A stretch of 64,000 bases of DNA from Roseiarcus sp963748545 (GTDB lineage Bacteria; Pseudomonadota; Alphaproteobacteria; Rhizobiales; Beijerinckiaceae). The stretch spans positions 558,001 through 622,000 of the forward strand of contig CAVVJO010000003.1 of the NCBI GenBank assembly GCA_963748545.1. The letters run 5' to 3'. A program made the translations under genes and the position numbers. The notes under the pieces were generated by a model, which was not told the origin of the DNA, did no database searches, and worked only from the letters and a program-made list of their open reading frames with translations. Positions 28,976 through 37,406 of the stretch are shown here, in pieces (positions within the stretch are counted from its first letter, which is position 1; every line of letters begins with the position of its first letter).

Positions 28976-29296
28976 ATGATCGTCGTCGTTTTCCGCGCGC
29001 GCCGCACCGACGTCGGCCTCGGCGAGGAATACATGACGGCGCTGAGGCGGATGGAGGAGCTTGCGCGAGAAATGCCGGGCTACGTCTCGCATAAAGCCTA
29101 CGTCGCGCAGGACGGCGAGCGCCTGACCTTGTTCGAATGGGAATTGGCCGAGACGCTGCGCGCCTGGGCGACGCATCCCGAGCATGTCCTGACCAAGCAG
29201 CTTGGCCGCGAGCGGTTCTACGAGGACTATCACCTTCAGGTCTGCGAGGTCGTGCGTGAATTGCGCTTTCGGCGCGACGCGGAGGGCGAGCCGTGA
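28976..29296 (+). CDS. ABM-domain (antibiotic biosynthesis monooxygenase) protein
   Basis: This 106-residue protein is a single ferredoxin-like alpha/beta barrel. MIVVVFRARRTDVG, the helix EEYMTALRRMEELAREMPGY, and the DGERLTLFEWEL strand followed by WATHPEHV match the ABM/YgiN-like fold. Members include cofactor-free monooxygenases and heme-degrading enzymes, but no specific role can be given. It lies 46 bases after lpd on the same strand with a CGGAGG site before the ATG, so it may be co-transcribed with the PDH operon. Confidence 0.85.
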   Translation: MIVVVFRARRTDVGLGEEYMTALRRMEELAREMPGYVSHKAYVAQDGERLTLFEWELAETLRAWATHPEHVLTKQLGRERFYEDYHLQVCEVVRELRFRRDAEGEP

Positions 29297-29457
29297 ACGA
29301 GCCGGCCAAGGATGCGCGATCCATCCGTTGACGCTCGCGACAACGTACCCAATGTAGAGGCCGAGTCCCATTGCCAGGTGGCTCGTGATCGAAGGAGCGG
29401 CGCTAAGCGCCAGCGAGGTCCCGCTATTGGTCGAGGCCGGCGCGCGCTTTCCGGGTT

Positions 29458-29781
29458 TCAGACGGCGGCGTCGATCCAGCGGGCCAGCTCCGACTTCGGG
29501 GCGGCGCCGACCTTGGTCCCGACGCTCTGGCCGCCCTTGAAGATCATCAGGGTCGGGATCGAGCGCACCCCGTACTTGCCGGCCGCCCTCGGGTTCTCGT
29601 CGACGTTGAGCGTGACGATCTTGACCTTGCCCTCCAGATCGTACGCCAACTCCTCGAGGGTGGGGGCGATCCTCCGGCAGGGGCCGCACCACTCCGCCCA
29701 GAAGTCCACCACTACAGGCTCGGCGGACCTGAGGACGTCGGTCTCGAAGCTCGAATCCGTGACAATGGTCATTGTCGCCAT
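29458..29781 (-). CDS. trx: Thioredoxin
   Basis: The 107-residue cytosolic protein is a classical thioredoxin: the WCGPC redox active site follows VVVDFWAEW at about residue 30, VDENPRAAGKYGVRSIPTLMIFKGG holds the conserved cis-Pro, and the C-terminal helix ends the domain. The ATG at 29781 has GGGAGG seven bases upstream. It reduces protein disulfides with electrons from thioredoxin reductase, which is not in this window. It is alone, divergent from the epimerase gene at 30082. Confidence 0.96.
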   Translation of the reverse strand: MATMTIVTDSSFETDVLRSAEPVVVDFWAEWCGPCRRIAPTLEELAYDLEGKVKIVTLNVDENPRAAGKYGVRSIPTLMIFKGGQSVGTKVGAAPKSELARWIDAAV

Positions 29782-30081
29782 ATCGACCTCCCTTTGGTTG
29801 TTGACGGCGTCGACTCCGCACGGCGCTCGCCGGCGCCTTCGGCCCATGATATCACGCGTGGAAAACGGGACAATTGCGCCCGATCGCCGCGGCCGTCGGC
29901 GCCCGGCCGCAAAGCCCATCCGGAGCGCTTGAACGATCGCACTGTCGCGCCTCGACCGGCTCGGTCTGGGTGCGCTAAACACCTGCAAGTCCGCCGGGAT
30001 CGTGAAAGGAGACGCTTGTCTCGCGCTGCAAGTCTCTGTACGGGCGCCTTTGTGGTGCGGCGGAACTTTCGGGGAGCGGCA
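29782..30081. other. Divergent intergenic region between thioredoxin and epimerase genes
   Basis: These 300 bases must carry promoters for both flanking genes. Frames that remain open here are extensions of the epimerase frame or antisense to it and have no similarity to any family I recognise. I see no clear operator or RNA gene. Confidence 0.5.
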
Positions 30082-30966
30082 ATGGGCCTGAGGGTCTTCT
30101 TCTTCGGCCTCGGCTATTGCGCCGAGGCCCTGATCCGGCGGGCGCGGTCGATCGCGCCGAGCGGCACGGCGCGCTCGGACGCGCGGGTGGACGCGCTCGC
30201 CGCGGCCGGGGTCGACGCCCACGTCTTCGATGGGACCCGCGCCGGTCCTGGACTGGAGGCGGCGCTGAGGCGGGCCGAGGCGATTGTCGTCTCCATCCCG
30301 CCGCAGGTCGGAGACGGGCCGCTCGACCTCTTCGCCTCGGCCATCGCCGCCGCGCCGAACCTCGCCCGCATCGTCTATTTCTCGACGGTCGGGGTCTATG
30401 GCGAGCACGGCGGCCGATGGGTCGACGAGACGGCGGCGACGCTGACCCGCTCCGAGCGAAGCCTCGCCCGGCTCGCCGACGAGGAGCGCTGGACGGAGGC
30501 GGGCCGGGCGAGGGGCGCCGCGGTCGACATCCTGCGCCTGCCGGGCATCTACGGCCCGGGCCGCAATGCGATCGAAAGGCTTCGAGCGGGCGAGGCGCGC
30601 CGGATCGTCAAGCCCAACCATGTCATGAACCGCGCCCACGTCGACGATATCGCCGAGATCGCGCGGCTCGTCCTTGAGAAGGGGCTCCCCGGCCAGGTCT
30701 GGAACGTCGCCGACGACGAGCCGGCGCCGGCTGAGGACGTGATCGCTTACGCGGCGGCGCTGCTCGGCGTTCCGGCCCCGCCGGAGGAGCCGTTCGACGC
30801 GACAGCGCTTTCCCCGATGGCGGCGAGCTTCTTCGACGAGACGAAGCGCGTGTCGAACGCCAAGGCCAAGGCGCTGCTCGGCTTCGCCCCGGCCTACCCG
30901 ACCTATCGCGAGGGGTTGACGGCGTTGTGGACAGCCGGGGAGGGGCGCGACGGGAGCCCGCAATGA
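30082..30966 (+). CDS. NAD(P)-dependent epimerase/dehydratase-like SDR protein
   Basis: The 294-residue protein is an extended or atypical short-chain dehydrogenase. It has an N-terminal FFFGLGYCAEALIRR nucleotide-binding loop, YFSTVGVYGEHGG with the active-site Ser/Thr-Tyr region, RLPGIYGPGRNAIERL, and NRAHVDDIAEIARLVL, as in the YeeZ-like branch of COG0451. The glycine motif G-x-G-x-x-A is slightly unusual. I start at ATG 30082 because of GGGGAG seven bases before it. The substrate is unknown and no sugar pathway genes adjoin it. Confidence 0.88.
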   Translation: MGLRVFFFGLGYCAEALIRRARSIAPSGTARSDARVDALAAAGVDAHVFDGTRAGPGLEAALRRAEAIVVSIPPQVGDGPLDLFASAIAAAPNLARIVYFSTVGVYGEHGGRWVDETAATLTRSERSLARLADEERWTEAGRARGAAVDILRLPGIYGPGRNAIERLRAGEARRIVKPNHVMNRAHVDDIAEIARLVLEKGLPGQVWNVADDEPAPAEDVIAYAAALLGVPAPPEEPFDATALSPMAASFFDETKRVSNAKAKALLGFAPAYPTYREGLTALWTAGEGRDGSPQ

Positions 30967-31122
30967 GAAAGCATCGCTCGATGGACGCCTGCGGGCAAGC
31001 ACGGGTTCGAACGACGGCGATCAGTTCTCCAAGGCTTGAGCCTCCCGCGCCGCGCTCGTCAAATTGCGTACTTCCGCCGCAGGGCATAGAATGACTGCGT
31101 CCGGTCGATGACGGAGAGGATC

Positions 31123-31449
31123 ATGCTCGGGAAGCGGCTTTTGTTACTGGCGTGCGCGACTGGCCTCGCCGTTTCGCTGGCGGGATGCTATCAGCCGGTC
31201 GGCCCCTACTATGGCGCGCCGGCCTACGGCGGCGGCTATTACGGCGGGGTCTCGCCTTACTATGGCGGCGCCTATTACGGCGGCATCGCTGTCGGCGGCC
31301 CTGTCTACACGGGCGGCTATCGCTACGGCTACGGCGGCTACGGCTATCATGGCTATCACGGGTATGGCTACCGCCACGGCGTCTACGCCCGCGGCGGCTA
31401 CGCCCGTGGGTTCCACGGGGGCTATCACGGCGGCGCGATACGGCGTTAG
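31123..31449 (+). CDS. Small Gly/Tyr-rich lipoprotein
   Basis: The 108-residue product begins LGKRLLLLACATGLAVSLAGC, a lipoprotein signal with lipobox LAGC at about residues 18-21. The mature part is almost entirely Gly, Tyr and His in repeats such as YYGG, YGGYGYHGYHGYGY and RGGYARGF. GGAGAGG precedes the ATG at 31123. Similar short Gly/Tyr-rich lipoproteins are common in Hyphomicrobiales; their role is unknown. After cleavage it should be anchored to a membrane by Cys. Low-complexity composition makes family assignment impossible. Confidence 0.75.
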   Translation: MLGKRLLLLACATGLAVSLAGCYQPVGPYYGAPAYGGGYYGGVSPYYGGAYYGGIAVGGPVYTGGYRYGYGGYGYHGYHGYGYRHGVYARGGYARGFHGGYHGGAIRR

Positions 31450-31561
31450 GCCGATTTCAACGTCATCGGAGGGCGCCCGTCTCGCGCGGCGGCTCTCCGA
31501 TCCGGCCCTCCCGGCTACCGTCCGTCCTTCTTCTCCTCCTCGGAGGGAAAGGGAGATCCCG

Positions 31562-32237
31562 GAATTCGGTTCGATCCAGCACATGTGGTCGTGCACCTCG
31601 GTCACGCCCGGCGTATTCTCGGCGATCATTTGAGGCCCGAGCGCAGCCGTTCGTCCGTGATGGCGCCCGAGAAGGTCACGACGCCGTTGCGCGCGTCGAC
31701 CCGGACGCTGGCCCGCGGCGCCCAGCCGAGCCGGTCGAGTTCGGCCTCGATCGCCGCCTTGATCTCGGCGTCCGGATGCTCGCCGTCCTGCCTGGGCAGG
31801 GACGCGACCAGGGCTTTCAGCAGATCGGAGCGCGAGATGACGCCGACCACCGCCTCGCCGCGGCGCACCGGCAGGCGTTTGACGCCGTGCTTCAGCATCC
31901 GGTCGACCGCGACGCTGAGATCCGCGTCCTCGGCGACGGTCACGAGCTTGCGGGTCATGATCTCGCCGATCTTGCGGCCGTGGGTGTGTGCGTAGGATTC
32001 GGCGAGGCGGCCGCCGCTGAGCAGGACCTCGAGCCAGCGCGGACGCTTCCGCTCCGAGCCGAGTTCGCTGCGGCGCATGAGGTCGCCTTCGCTCAGCACG
32101 CCGATGAGCGCGTTGTCGGCGTCGTGGACGAGCACCCCGCTGATGCGGGCCTTCAGCATGGTCTCGGCGGCCTCGGCGATCGTCGCCGTCTCCGGCAGGC
32201 CGATCGCCCCGTAGGTCATTACGTCTTTGACGCGCAT
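31562..32237 (-). CDS. CBS-domain pair plus BON domain protein (frameshift near the end)
   Basis: Two CBS motifs are clear: RVKDVMTYGAIGLPETATIAEAAETML with SGVLVHDADNALIGVLSEGDLMRR, and IGEIMTRKLVTVAEDADLSVAVDRML with RLPVRRGEAVVGVISRSDLLKAL. CBS pairs bind adenine nucleotides. A C-terminal BON domain (ASVRVDARNGVVTFSGAITDERLR) follows, but the frame stops at 31626. The expected continuation IAENTPGVTEVHDHMCWIEPNSG is found in another frame, so one base is missing at about 31628. The true stop is uncertain because the second frame stays open past the domain; I end the feature at the end of similarity. The start is ATG 32237. Confidence 0.85.
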
Positions 32238-32355
32238 AGCGACCTCGCTCGCTTTCCAGCTTGAGTAGCGGACGCACCTGACGCTAGGCAATAGGCGGAA
32301 TCGGTGGTCAGGCATGCGCGCTTGTCGCGCTTTACCGGCCGCGAGGAGCGAAAAC

Positions 32356-33348
32356 ATGTCGAATCCCGTCGTCGTAGAAGTTTTGCGAGGCGACCGGGTC
32401 GAGTCGACCCATCGCGGGTCGGGGGCGGTGGTCGATGCGGACGGGCGGGTCGCGCTCGCCTTCGGCGACGTCGACATGCCCGTCTACCCCCGCTCGGCGG
32501 TCAAGGCGTTCCAGGCGCTGCCGCTGATCGAGAGCGGCGCGGCCGACCGGCTGGGCCTTAGCGAGGAGGAGATCGCGCTCGCCTGCGCCTCGCATTCGGG
32601 CGAGGCCGCGCAAGTCGCGCTCGTGCGCGCCATGTTGGCGAAGGCCGGGCGCGATCCCGGCGCGCTCGAATGCGGCGCGCACTGGCCGCTTGGCGAACAG
32701 GCCGCGCGAGCGCTGGCGCGTTCGGGCGAGAGCCCGTCCGCCTTGCACAACAACTGCTCGGGCAAGCACGCCGGCTTCGTCTGCCTCGCCTGCGCCGAGG
32801 GGACCGACCCGAAGGGCTACGTGTCGCCCGACCACCCGGTCCAGCGCGCCGTGACCGAGGCGCTCGCCGACGTGACAGGCGCAAAACTCGGCGCGGAAAA
32901 TCGGGCGATCGACGGTTGCTCGATCCCGGCCTATGCGATTCCGCTCAGCGCGCTCGCGTTCGGGTTTGCGCGCTTCGGCACGGGGCAGGGGCTGCACAAG
33001 GAGCGCGCGCGGGCGGCGGCGCGCCTGCGCGCGGCGGTTGCGGCGCATCCTTCGATGGTCGCCGGGCCGGGGCGGTTCGACACCGAGGTCATGACGCTTC
33101 TCGGCGCGAGCGCTTTCACCAAGACCGGCGCCGAGGGCGCCTTCTGCGCCGCGCTGCCGGAACTCGGCCTCGGCCTCGCGGTCAAGGCCGACGACGGCTC
33201 GGGCCGCGCTGCGCAGGCGATGATCGCTGCGCTTTTGCAAAGCTTCGGCGGTTTCGACGAGCTGCTGGACGCTTTCGTCGCGCCAAAATTCGCCAACTGG
33301 AACGGGATCGCGGTCGGCGCCCTGCGCCCGGCCGGCCCGCTGGCTTAG
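32356..33348 (+). CDS. L-asparaginase, Rhizobium etli ReAV-like (PF06089)
   Basis: This 330-residue enzyme belongs to the asparaginase class first found in Rhizobium etli, unrelated to the E. coli types. Markers are VYPRSAVKAFQALPL with a serine-x-x-lysine pair, CASHSGEAAQVAL, HNNCSGKHAGFVCLA, ENRAIDGCSIPAYAIPL and MVAGPGRFDTEVM. It hydrolyses L-asparagine to aspartate and ammonia in the cytoplasm. The ATG at 32356 follows a GAGGAG site. It is intact and convergent with hpnK, whose stop lies six bases beyond its own. Confidence 0.92.
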   Translation: MSNPVVVEVLRGDRVESTHRGSGAVVDADGRVALAFGDVDMPVYPRSAVKAFQALPLIESGAADRLGLSEEEIALACASHSGEAAQVALVRAMLAKAGRDPGALECGAHWPLGEQAARALARSGESPSALHNNCSGKHAGFVCLACAEGTDPKGYVSPDHPVQRAVTEALADVTGAKLGAENRAIDGCSIPAYAIPLSALAFGFARFGTGQGLHKERARAAARLRAAVAAHPSMVAGPGRFDTEVMTLLGASAFTKTGAEGAFCAALPELGLGLAVKADDGSGRAAQAMIAALLQSFGGFDELLDAFVAPKFANWNGIAVGALRPAGPLA

Positions 33349-33353
33349 CGGCG

Positions 33354-34214
33354 TCAGGCGGACGTTTCGCGCCGCCGGGCTGCGTCCGCGAATCCCCCGT
33401 GCTCAATTCCGGCCACGGCGATTTGGCGGCGAAGCTCGGACGAGGTCAGCGCGGCGAACTCCTCCTCGTATCGATAGCCGGGCGCAGCTCCAGGAAAATC
33501 CGACGCAATCGCGGGGTGAGCGTAAATCTCCGTCACGCCCTCGGGCAGATGCGCGATCAGCCCCTGAAGGCGCGAATGGGTCATGTCGCCGCTCCAGTCG
33601 AGCCCGAAAACCTGATCGGGCGCAGCGACGCCGGCCCGCTTCAAGCGCGCGCGCTGAAGGCGCGCCCAACCATTCAAGGCTGCGGCCCCCAAATCGGCGC
33701 GGGCGCCGTCGATCTGCGCCAGGACCGCCATCGGCTCCACAGGCACGCGAACGGCCCTCACGCCAAATTCCTCCGCCAAGGCGAGAATTGCCGAGAGGAT
33801 CGACGGATGCAGGTGAAAATGCTTGTGGGCGTTGACGTGGTCGAGCGCGAGACCGGTCGCGCGGAAGGCCTCGAACTGGGCGCGGATCTCAGCCCGCAAT
33901 TGCCTGCGTACATGCGGCAGGAAAAACATGGCGGCGCCGGCGAGCGCCATATTCCCGCGAAAGCGCCCGTGCCCGTCGACCAGGTCCGGGACGGCCGAGG
34001 CCGGCAGGATCGGCTTTGCGTCGACCAGCGCCAGATGCAGGCCGACAGCGAGCCGGGGCAGGCGGCGCGCCAGATCGACGGCCGCCGCCGCCGCTGGCGC
34101 TCCGACCATCAGGCTCGCCGCGGTCAGCACGCCCTCGCTATGGGCGCGCTCGACGGCAAGGTTGACCTCGTCGGCGAGGCCGAAATCATCCGCGGTGACG
34201 ATCAGATATTTCAG
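33354..34214 (-). CDS. hpnK: Hopanoid biosynthesis deacetylase HpnK (YdjC-like), probable CTG start
   Basis: HpnK deacetylates N-acetylglucosaminyl bacteriohopanetetrol to the glucosamine form. The YdjC-like domain has the metal-binding VTADDFGLADEVN near the N-terminus and NAHKHFHLHPSIL in the middle. ATG 34130 would cut away the catalytic Asp-Asp motif. The conserved N-terminus starts with LKYLIV at a CTG codon at 34214, which overlaps the hpnJ stop as CTGA exactly where ATGA would be expected; no ATG, GTG or TTG is available. Either CTG is used or one base is wrong. About 286 residues. Confidence 0.88.
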   Translation of the reverse strand: MKYLIVTADDFGLADEVNLAVERAHSEGVLTAASLMVGAPAAAAAVDLARRLPRLAVGLHLALVDAKPILPASAVPDLVDGHGRFRGNMALAGAAMFFLPHVRRQLRAEIRAQFEAFRATGLALDHVNAHKHFHLHPSILSAILALAEEFGVRAVRVPVEPMAVLAQIDGARADLGAAALNGWARLQRARLKRAGVAAPDQVFGLDWSGDMTHSRLQGLIAHLPEGVTEIYAHPAIASDFPGAAPGYRYEEEFAALTSSELRRQIAVAGIEHGGFADAARRRETSA

Positions 34215-35638
34215 TGCGCGATCTCTCGGCGCTCGCGCAGGAAGCGGAAGAACTCCACCCCTTCGCGCAGACGCCGCCTCATCATGTCGGGGCTCAACGC
34301 CATTTCGCCGACGATCGCGGCGATCTTGCTCGGACGGAGATAGAAGCTGCGGTAGAAGGTTTCGACCGAATCGAAAATCTCGGTATGGCTCAATCCCGGA
34401 TAGCTCAACGGGGCGATCTGGACTCCGTTTGCGTTGACCAGATCCGCATTGGCGTCGTCGAGCCAGCCTCTTTCCAGCGCCTGCTTATAGAGGAACGTCC
34501 CGGGGTAGGGCGCCGCCAACGAGACCTGGAGCGTGTGCGGGTTGACCTCCTTGGCGAACGCGATCGTCTCCTTGATCGTCGCCTGCGTCTCGCCGGGCAG
34601 GCCCATGATGAACGTGCCATGGATCGCGACGCCAAGCTCGCGGCAATCCTTGGAGAACCTCTTGGCGACGTCGATCCGCATGCCCTTCTTGATGTTGTAG
34701 AGAATCTGCTGGTTCCCGGTCTCATAGCCGACCAGCAGCAGGCGCAAGCCATTCTCACGCATCACCTTCAACGAGGCGCGCGGCACATTGGCCTTGGCGT
34801 TGCAGGACCATGTGACGCCAAGCTTGCCGAGCTCCCGCGCGATCGCCTCCGCCCGGGGCAGGTTGTCGGTGAACGTATCGTCGTCGAAGAAAAATTCCTT
34901 GACCTCCGGAAAGGCCTTTTTCGCCCAGGCGATCTCCTCGATCACATGGGCGACCGAGCGGGTGCGGTAGCGATGCCCGCCGACGCTTTGGGGCCAAAGG
35001 CAGAAAGTGCACCGCGATTTGCAGCCTCGCCCTGTGTAGATTGAAATATAGGGGTGCTTGAGATAGCCGATGAAATATCGGGATATCTGCAGATCGCGCT
35101 TGTAGACCGGTGTGACGAAGGGCAAGTCGTCCATGTTTTCCAGCACCGGCCGGTCCGGCGTATGCTGGATCTTGCCGTCCGCGTCCCGGAACGACAGGCC
35201 GAGAATCGACTTCCAGGCCCTGCCGTCGGCGATCTCCTTGATGGTGAAGTCGAATTCGTTGCGCGCGGCGAAATCGACGATCGGCGCGGACTTGAGGCAT
35301 CCTTCCGCGTCGACCGCCGCCTTGGCGCCGATCAACCCGGCCTTCAGCCCCGGGTTGGCGGCCTTGAGCGCGGCAATCGTCCTTACGTCCGAGGCGAAGG
35401 AGGGGGTGGACGTGTGCAGCACGGCAAGGTCGAAATTCCTGGCTTCGGCGGTGACCTCAGCCAGAGAGATCTCGTGCGGCGGCGCGTCGATCAGCTTGCT
35501 GCCGGGCACGAGGGCGGCGGGCTGGGCGAGCCAGGTCGGGTACCAGAACGACCGGATCTCGCGCCGCGACTGGTAGCGGGACCCGGCGCCGCCGTCGAAT
35601 CCGTCGAAGGACGGCGCCTGAAGGAACAGTGCGCGCAT
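34211..35638 (-). CDS. hpnJ: Hopanoid biosynthesis B12-binding radical SAM protein HpnJ
   Basis: HpnJ is a radical SAM enzyme needed to turn glucosaminyl bacteriohopanetetrol into the cyclitol ether. The 475-residue protein has an N-terminal cobalamin-binding-type domain and the Fe-S cluster motif CKSRCTFC (C-x3-C-x2-C) in YTGRGCKSRCTFCLWPQ, followed by FFFDDDTFTDNLPRAE and GYETGNQQIL. It is intact, starts 26 bases after the hpnI stop and is followed by hpnK, the normal partner. Oxygen-sensitive catalysis is expected from the class. Confidence 0.94.
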   Translation of the reverse strand: MRALFLQAPSFDGFDGGAGSRYQSRREIRSFWYPTWLAQPAALVPGSKLIDAPPHEISLAEVTAEARNFDLAVLHTSTPSFASDVRTIAALKAANPGLKAGLIGAKAAVDAEGCLKSAPIVDFAARNEFDFTIKEIADGRAWKSILGLSFRDADGKIQHTPDRPVLENMDDLPFVTPVYKRDLQISRYFIGYLKHPYISIYTGRGCKSRCTFCLWPQSVGGHRYRTRSVAHVIEEIAWAKKAFPEVKEFFFDDDTFTDNLPRAEAIARELGKLGVTWSCNAKANVPRASLKVMRENGLRLLLVGYETGNQQILYNIKKGMRIDVAKRFSKDCRELGVAIHGTFIMGLPGETQATIKETIAFAKEVNPHTLQVSLAAPYPGTFLYKQALERGWLDDANADLVNANGVQIAPLSYPGLSHTEIFDSVETFYRSFYLRPSKIAAIVGEMALSPDMMRRRLREGVEFFRFLRERREIAH

Positions 35639-35664
35639 TATGTCATCATCTCGTCGCCATTGGG

Positions 35665-36846
35665 CTATTTCTCAAAACCGACCGCCGCCATCGTGCCGTC
35701 TCGCCGTACGGAGAATGCAGTTCCGCGCCAGTTCGCGCGCGGACTCCAGAAACAGGCGAAAAAAATTACGAAGGAGAGAAGGTCGCGAGGGAGCGTGAGA
35801 GCGTAGTTCGGGTTTGGCAATTCAAGATTTCGCGCGAGCCAGAACTTTAGGGACAGTCGGCACGCCAGCGCGGTGAGAACGGCCGCCAGTCCCCAGGCGT
35901 CGAAGCCGCGAAGCGCAGCCCCGATCAGGGACCAGGGCAGCACGTGCATGACGCCGCTCCCGATATACCCGACCGGGTCGATGGTGAAGATCGTCCGCGC
36001 CCATCGCAGCTCATGCTGCACCAGTTCGCGCAGCGACCGCTCGTCGAATGCGTGGGTCACCAGCATGGAGGGAACGACGATGTCCAAACCGACCTCGAGC
36101 ACCCCCTGTCCGATGGCGTAGTCGTCCGCCAGTTGGTTGGCGACGGCCTCAAAGCCGCCGATCCTCGATAAAGTCTCTCGCGAGAGCGCAATGGTCGCGC
36201 CGACGCACGGCCGCGCCACGCCGAGCCCGAGCCCAAGGATCGCGCCGGCCAGGAAATGATCCTGCACCCCCATGGCGGAGAGCCGCGACCAAATGCCGCC
36301 GTTTGGCGCGCCGCGATAAAGGCAGGTGGCCACGCCGACCCCCGGCTTAGCCAGCGCGGCCGCCAACGTACGCAGATAGTTCGGAGCGACCGCGATGTCG
36401 CTATCAGCCATGACGATGAGCGGATGGCGCGCGACCCGCGCCATATTGATGAGGTTGGAGACCTTCCGGTTGCCGCCATACATCGCGCCGTCGACGACCA
36501 GATGAAGATCAAGCCCCGGATGTCGCTGCATCAGCGATTTCACCACGGGAATTGCGCTGTCGTCGGGAGCCTGGACGCCGAAAACGATCTGAACATGACC
36601 CTCATAATCTTGATTTAAAAAGGTCGCGAGGTTCTCGCAGAGTTGCGACTCGCTGCCGGACAGCGGCTTCAAGATCGAGACGTCGGGCCATGACGTCGGG
36701 ATCGCCGGGCTCGGCCGGCGGACAAACCACCGCGCCGCCCATGCGGCGGCGACCGCGTAAAGGCAACCAAGAACGACTGCGGTCATGCAAAACAGCGACA
36801 GCCACGTCGCGAACGCGCGAATCTCTTCCAAGGTCATGCTCGGCAC
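35665..36846 (-). CDS. hpnI: Hopanoid glycosyltransferase HpnI
   Basis: HpnI transfers N-acetylglucosamine to bacteriohopanetetrol. The 393-residue protein resembles ceramide glucosyltransferases (GT21): an N-terminal membrane helix, PDVSILKPLSGSE, the metal-binding VMADSDIAV, CVGATIALSRETL, ADDYAIG and the QHELRWARTI motif, then several C-terminal membrane helices. The start is GTG 36846 or ATG 36837; neither has a strong ribosome site. It is the first gene of hpnI-hpnJ-hpnK, which together give bacteriohopanetetrol cyclitol ether from bacteriohopanetetrol made elsewhere. Confidence 0.92.
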   Translation of the reverse strand: MPSMTLEEIRAFATWLSLFCMTAVVLGCLYAVAAAWAARWFVRRPSPAIPTSWPDVSILKPLSGSESQLCENLATFLNQDYEGHVQIVFGVQAPDDSAIPVVKSLMQRHPGLDLHLVVDGAMYGGNRKVSNLINMARVARHPLIVMADSDIAVAPNYLRTLAAALAKPGVGVATCLYRGAPNGGIWSRLSAMGVQDHFLAGAILGLGLGVARPCVGATIALSRETLSRIGGFEAVANQLADDYAIGQGVLEVGLDIVVPSMLVTHAFDERSLRELVQHELRWARTIFTIDPVGYIGSGVMHVLPWSLIGAALRGFDAWGLAAVLTALACRLSLKFWLARNLELPNPNYALTLPRDLLSFVIFFACFWSPRANWRGTAFSVRRDGTMAAVGFEK

Positions 36847-37406
36847 TCGGCCATTCTTAAAGTTCCCGTCCCTCGCCGTCGAAAGGCGGCGGTGTCGGCG
36901 CGTCGCTCCTCGCTCGAGAAGCCTCGAAAGTAACGCGAAATTGAAAGCCGCGCCCGCCTTTAGGGGCGGGGCGGATTGTCGCGGCGCCGTCCCATCCCGG
37001 GGCGTCGTCGCCAGCGCGAGCGCTGCCCGTCTATAGATTGCGCGGATAGATTACGACTTCACGACGCCGCTGACGCAGGGTTTCCCGCAAACCGGGCTGC
37101 GGGCCCGCGCCAATTGCGGTCGACCGCGCCCCGCGAATCCGAGTGGCGGTTCCTGCTTTCCTGCGCTATCTCCCGGGCGCGGAGCTTGAGGCGATCGGCG
37201 CCTCTTGCGTCCGAGGCCTTCGGCGAGGCTCCAACGCCGCCGCCGCTCGCAATCGGAGGTCGTGTTGATTCGATGACGGCGCCGCGTCTCGATTTCGGCG
37301 GCGTGCATTCGAGTTTCGCCGCGTCGCCTTGTCGAACAAATCCGCTTCGTGGCCCGTTGGCCGGACGCAGGTTCGCGCGCGGGAATGTTTTCTCGACGGT
37401 TGCGCA
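36847..37406. other. Intergenic region between hpnI and sulfotransferase
   Basis: These 560 bases separate divergent genes. Several frames are open but are Arg/Ala-rich, have no ribosome sites and resemble no family, so I treat them as non-coding. I see no repeat, RNA gene or clear promoter element. Confidence 0.5.

Noticed and set aside
29300..29457. Minus-strand frame after thioredoxin with a membrane-like stretch (MGLGLYIGYVVASVNGW)
   Set aside because: It has no ribosome site and no nearby stop, and it runs antisense through the ABM gene; I could not match it to a family.
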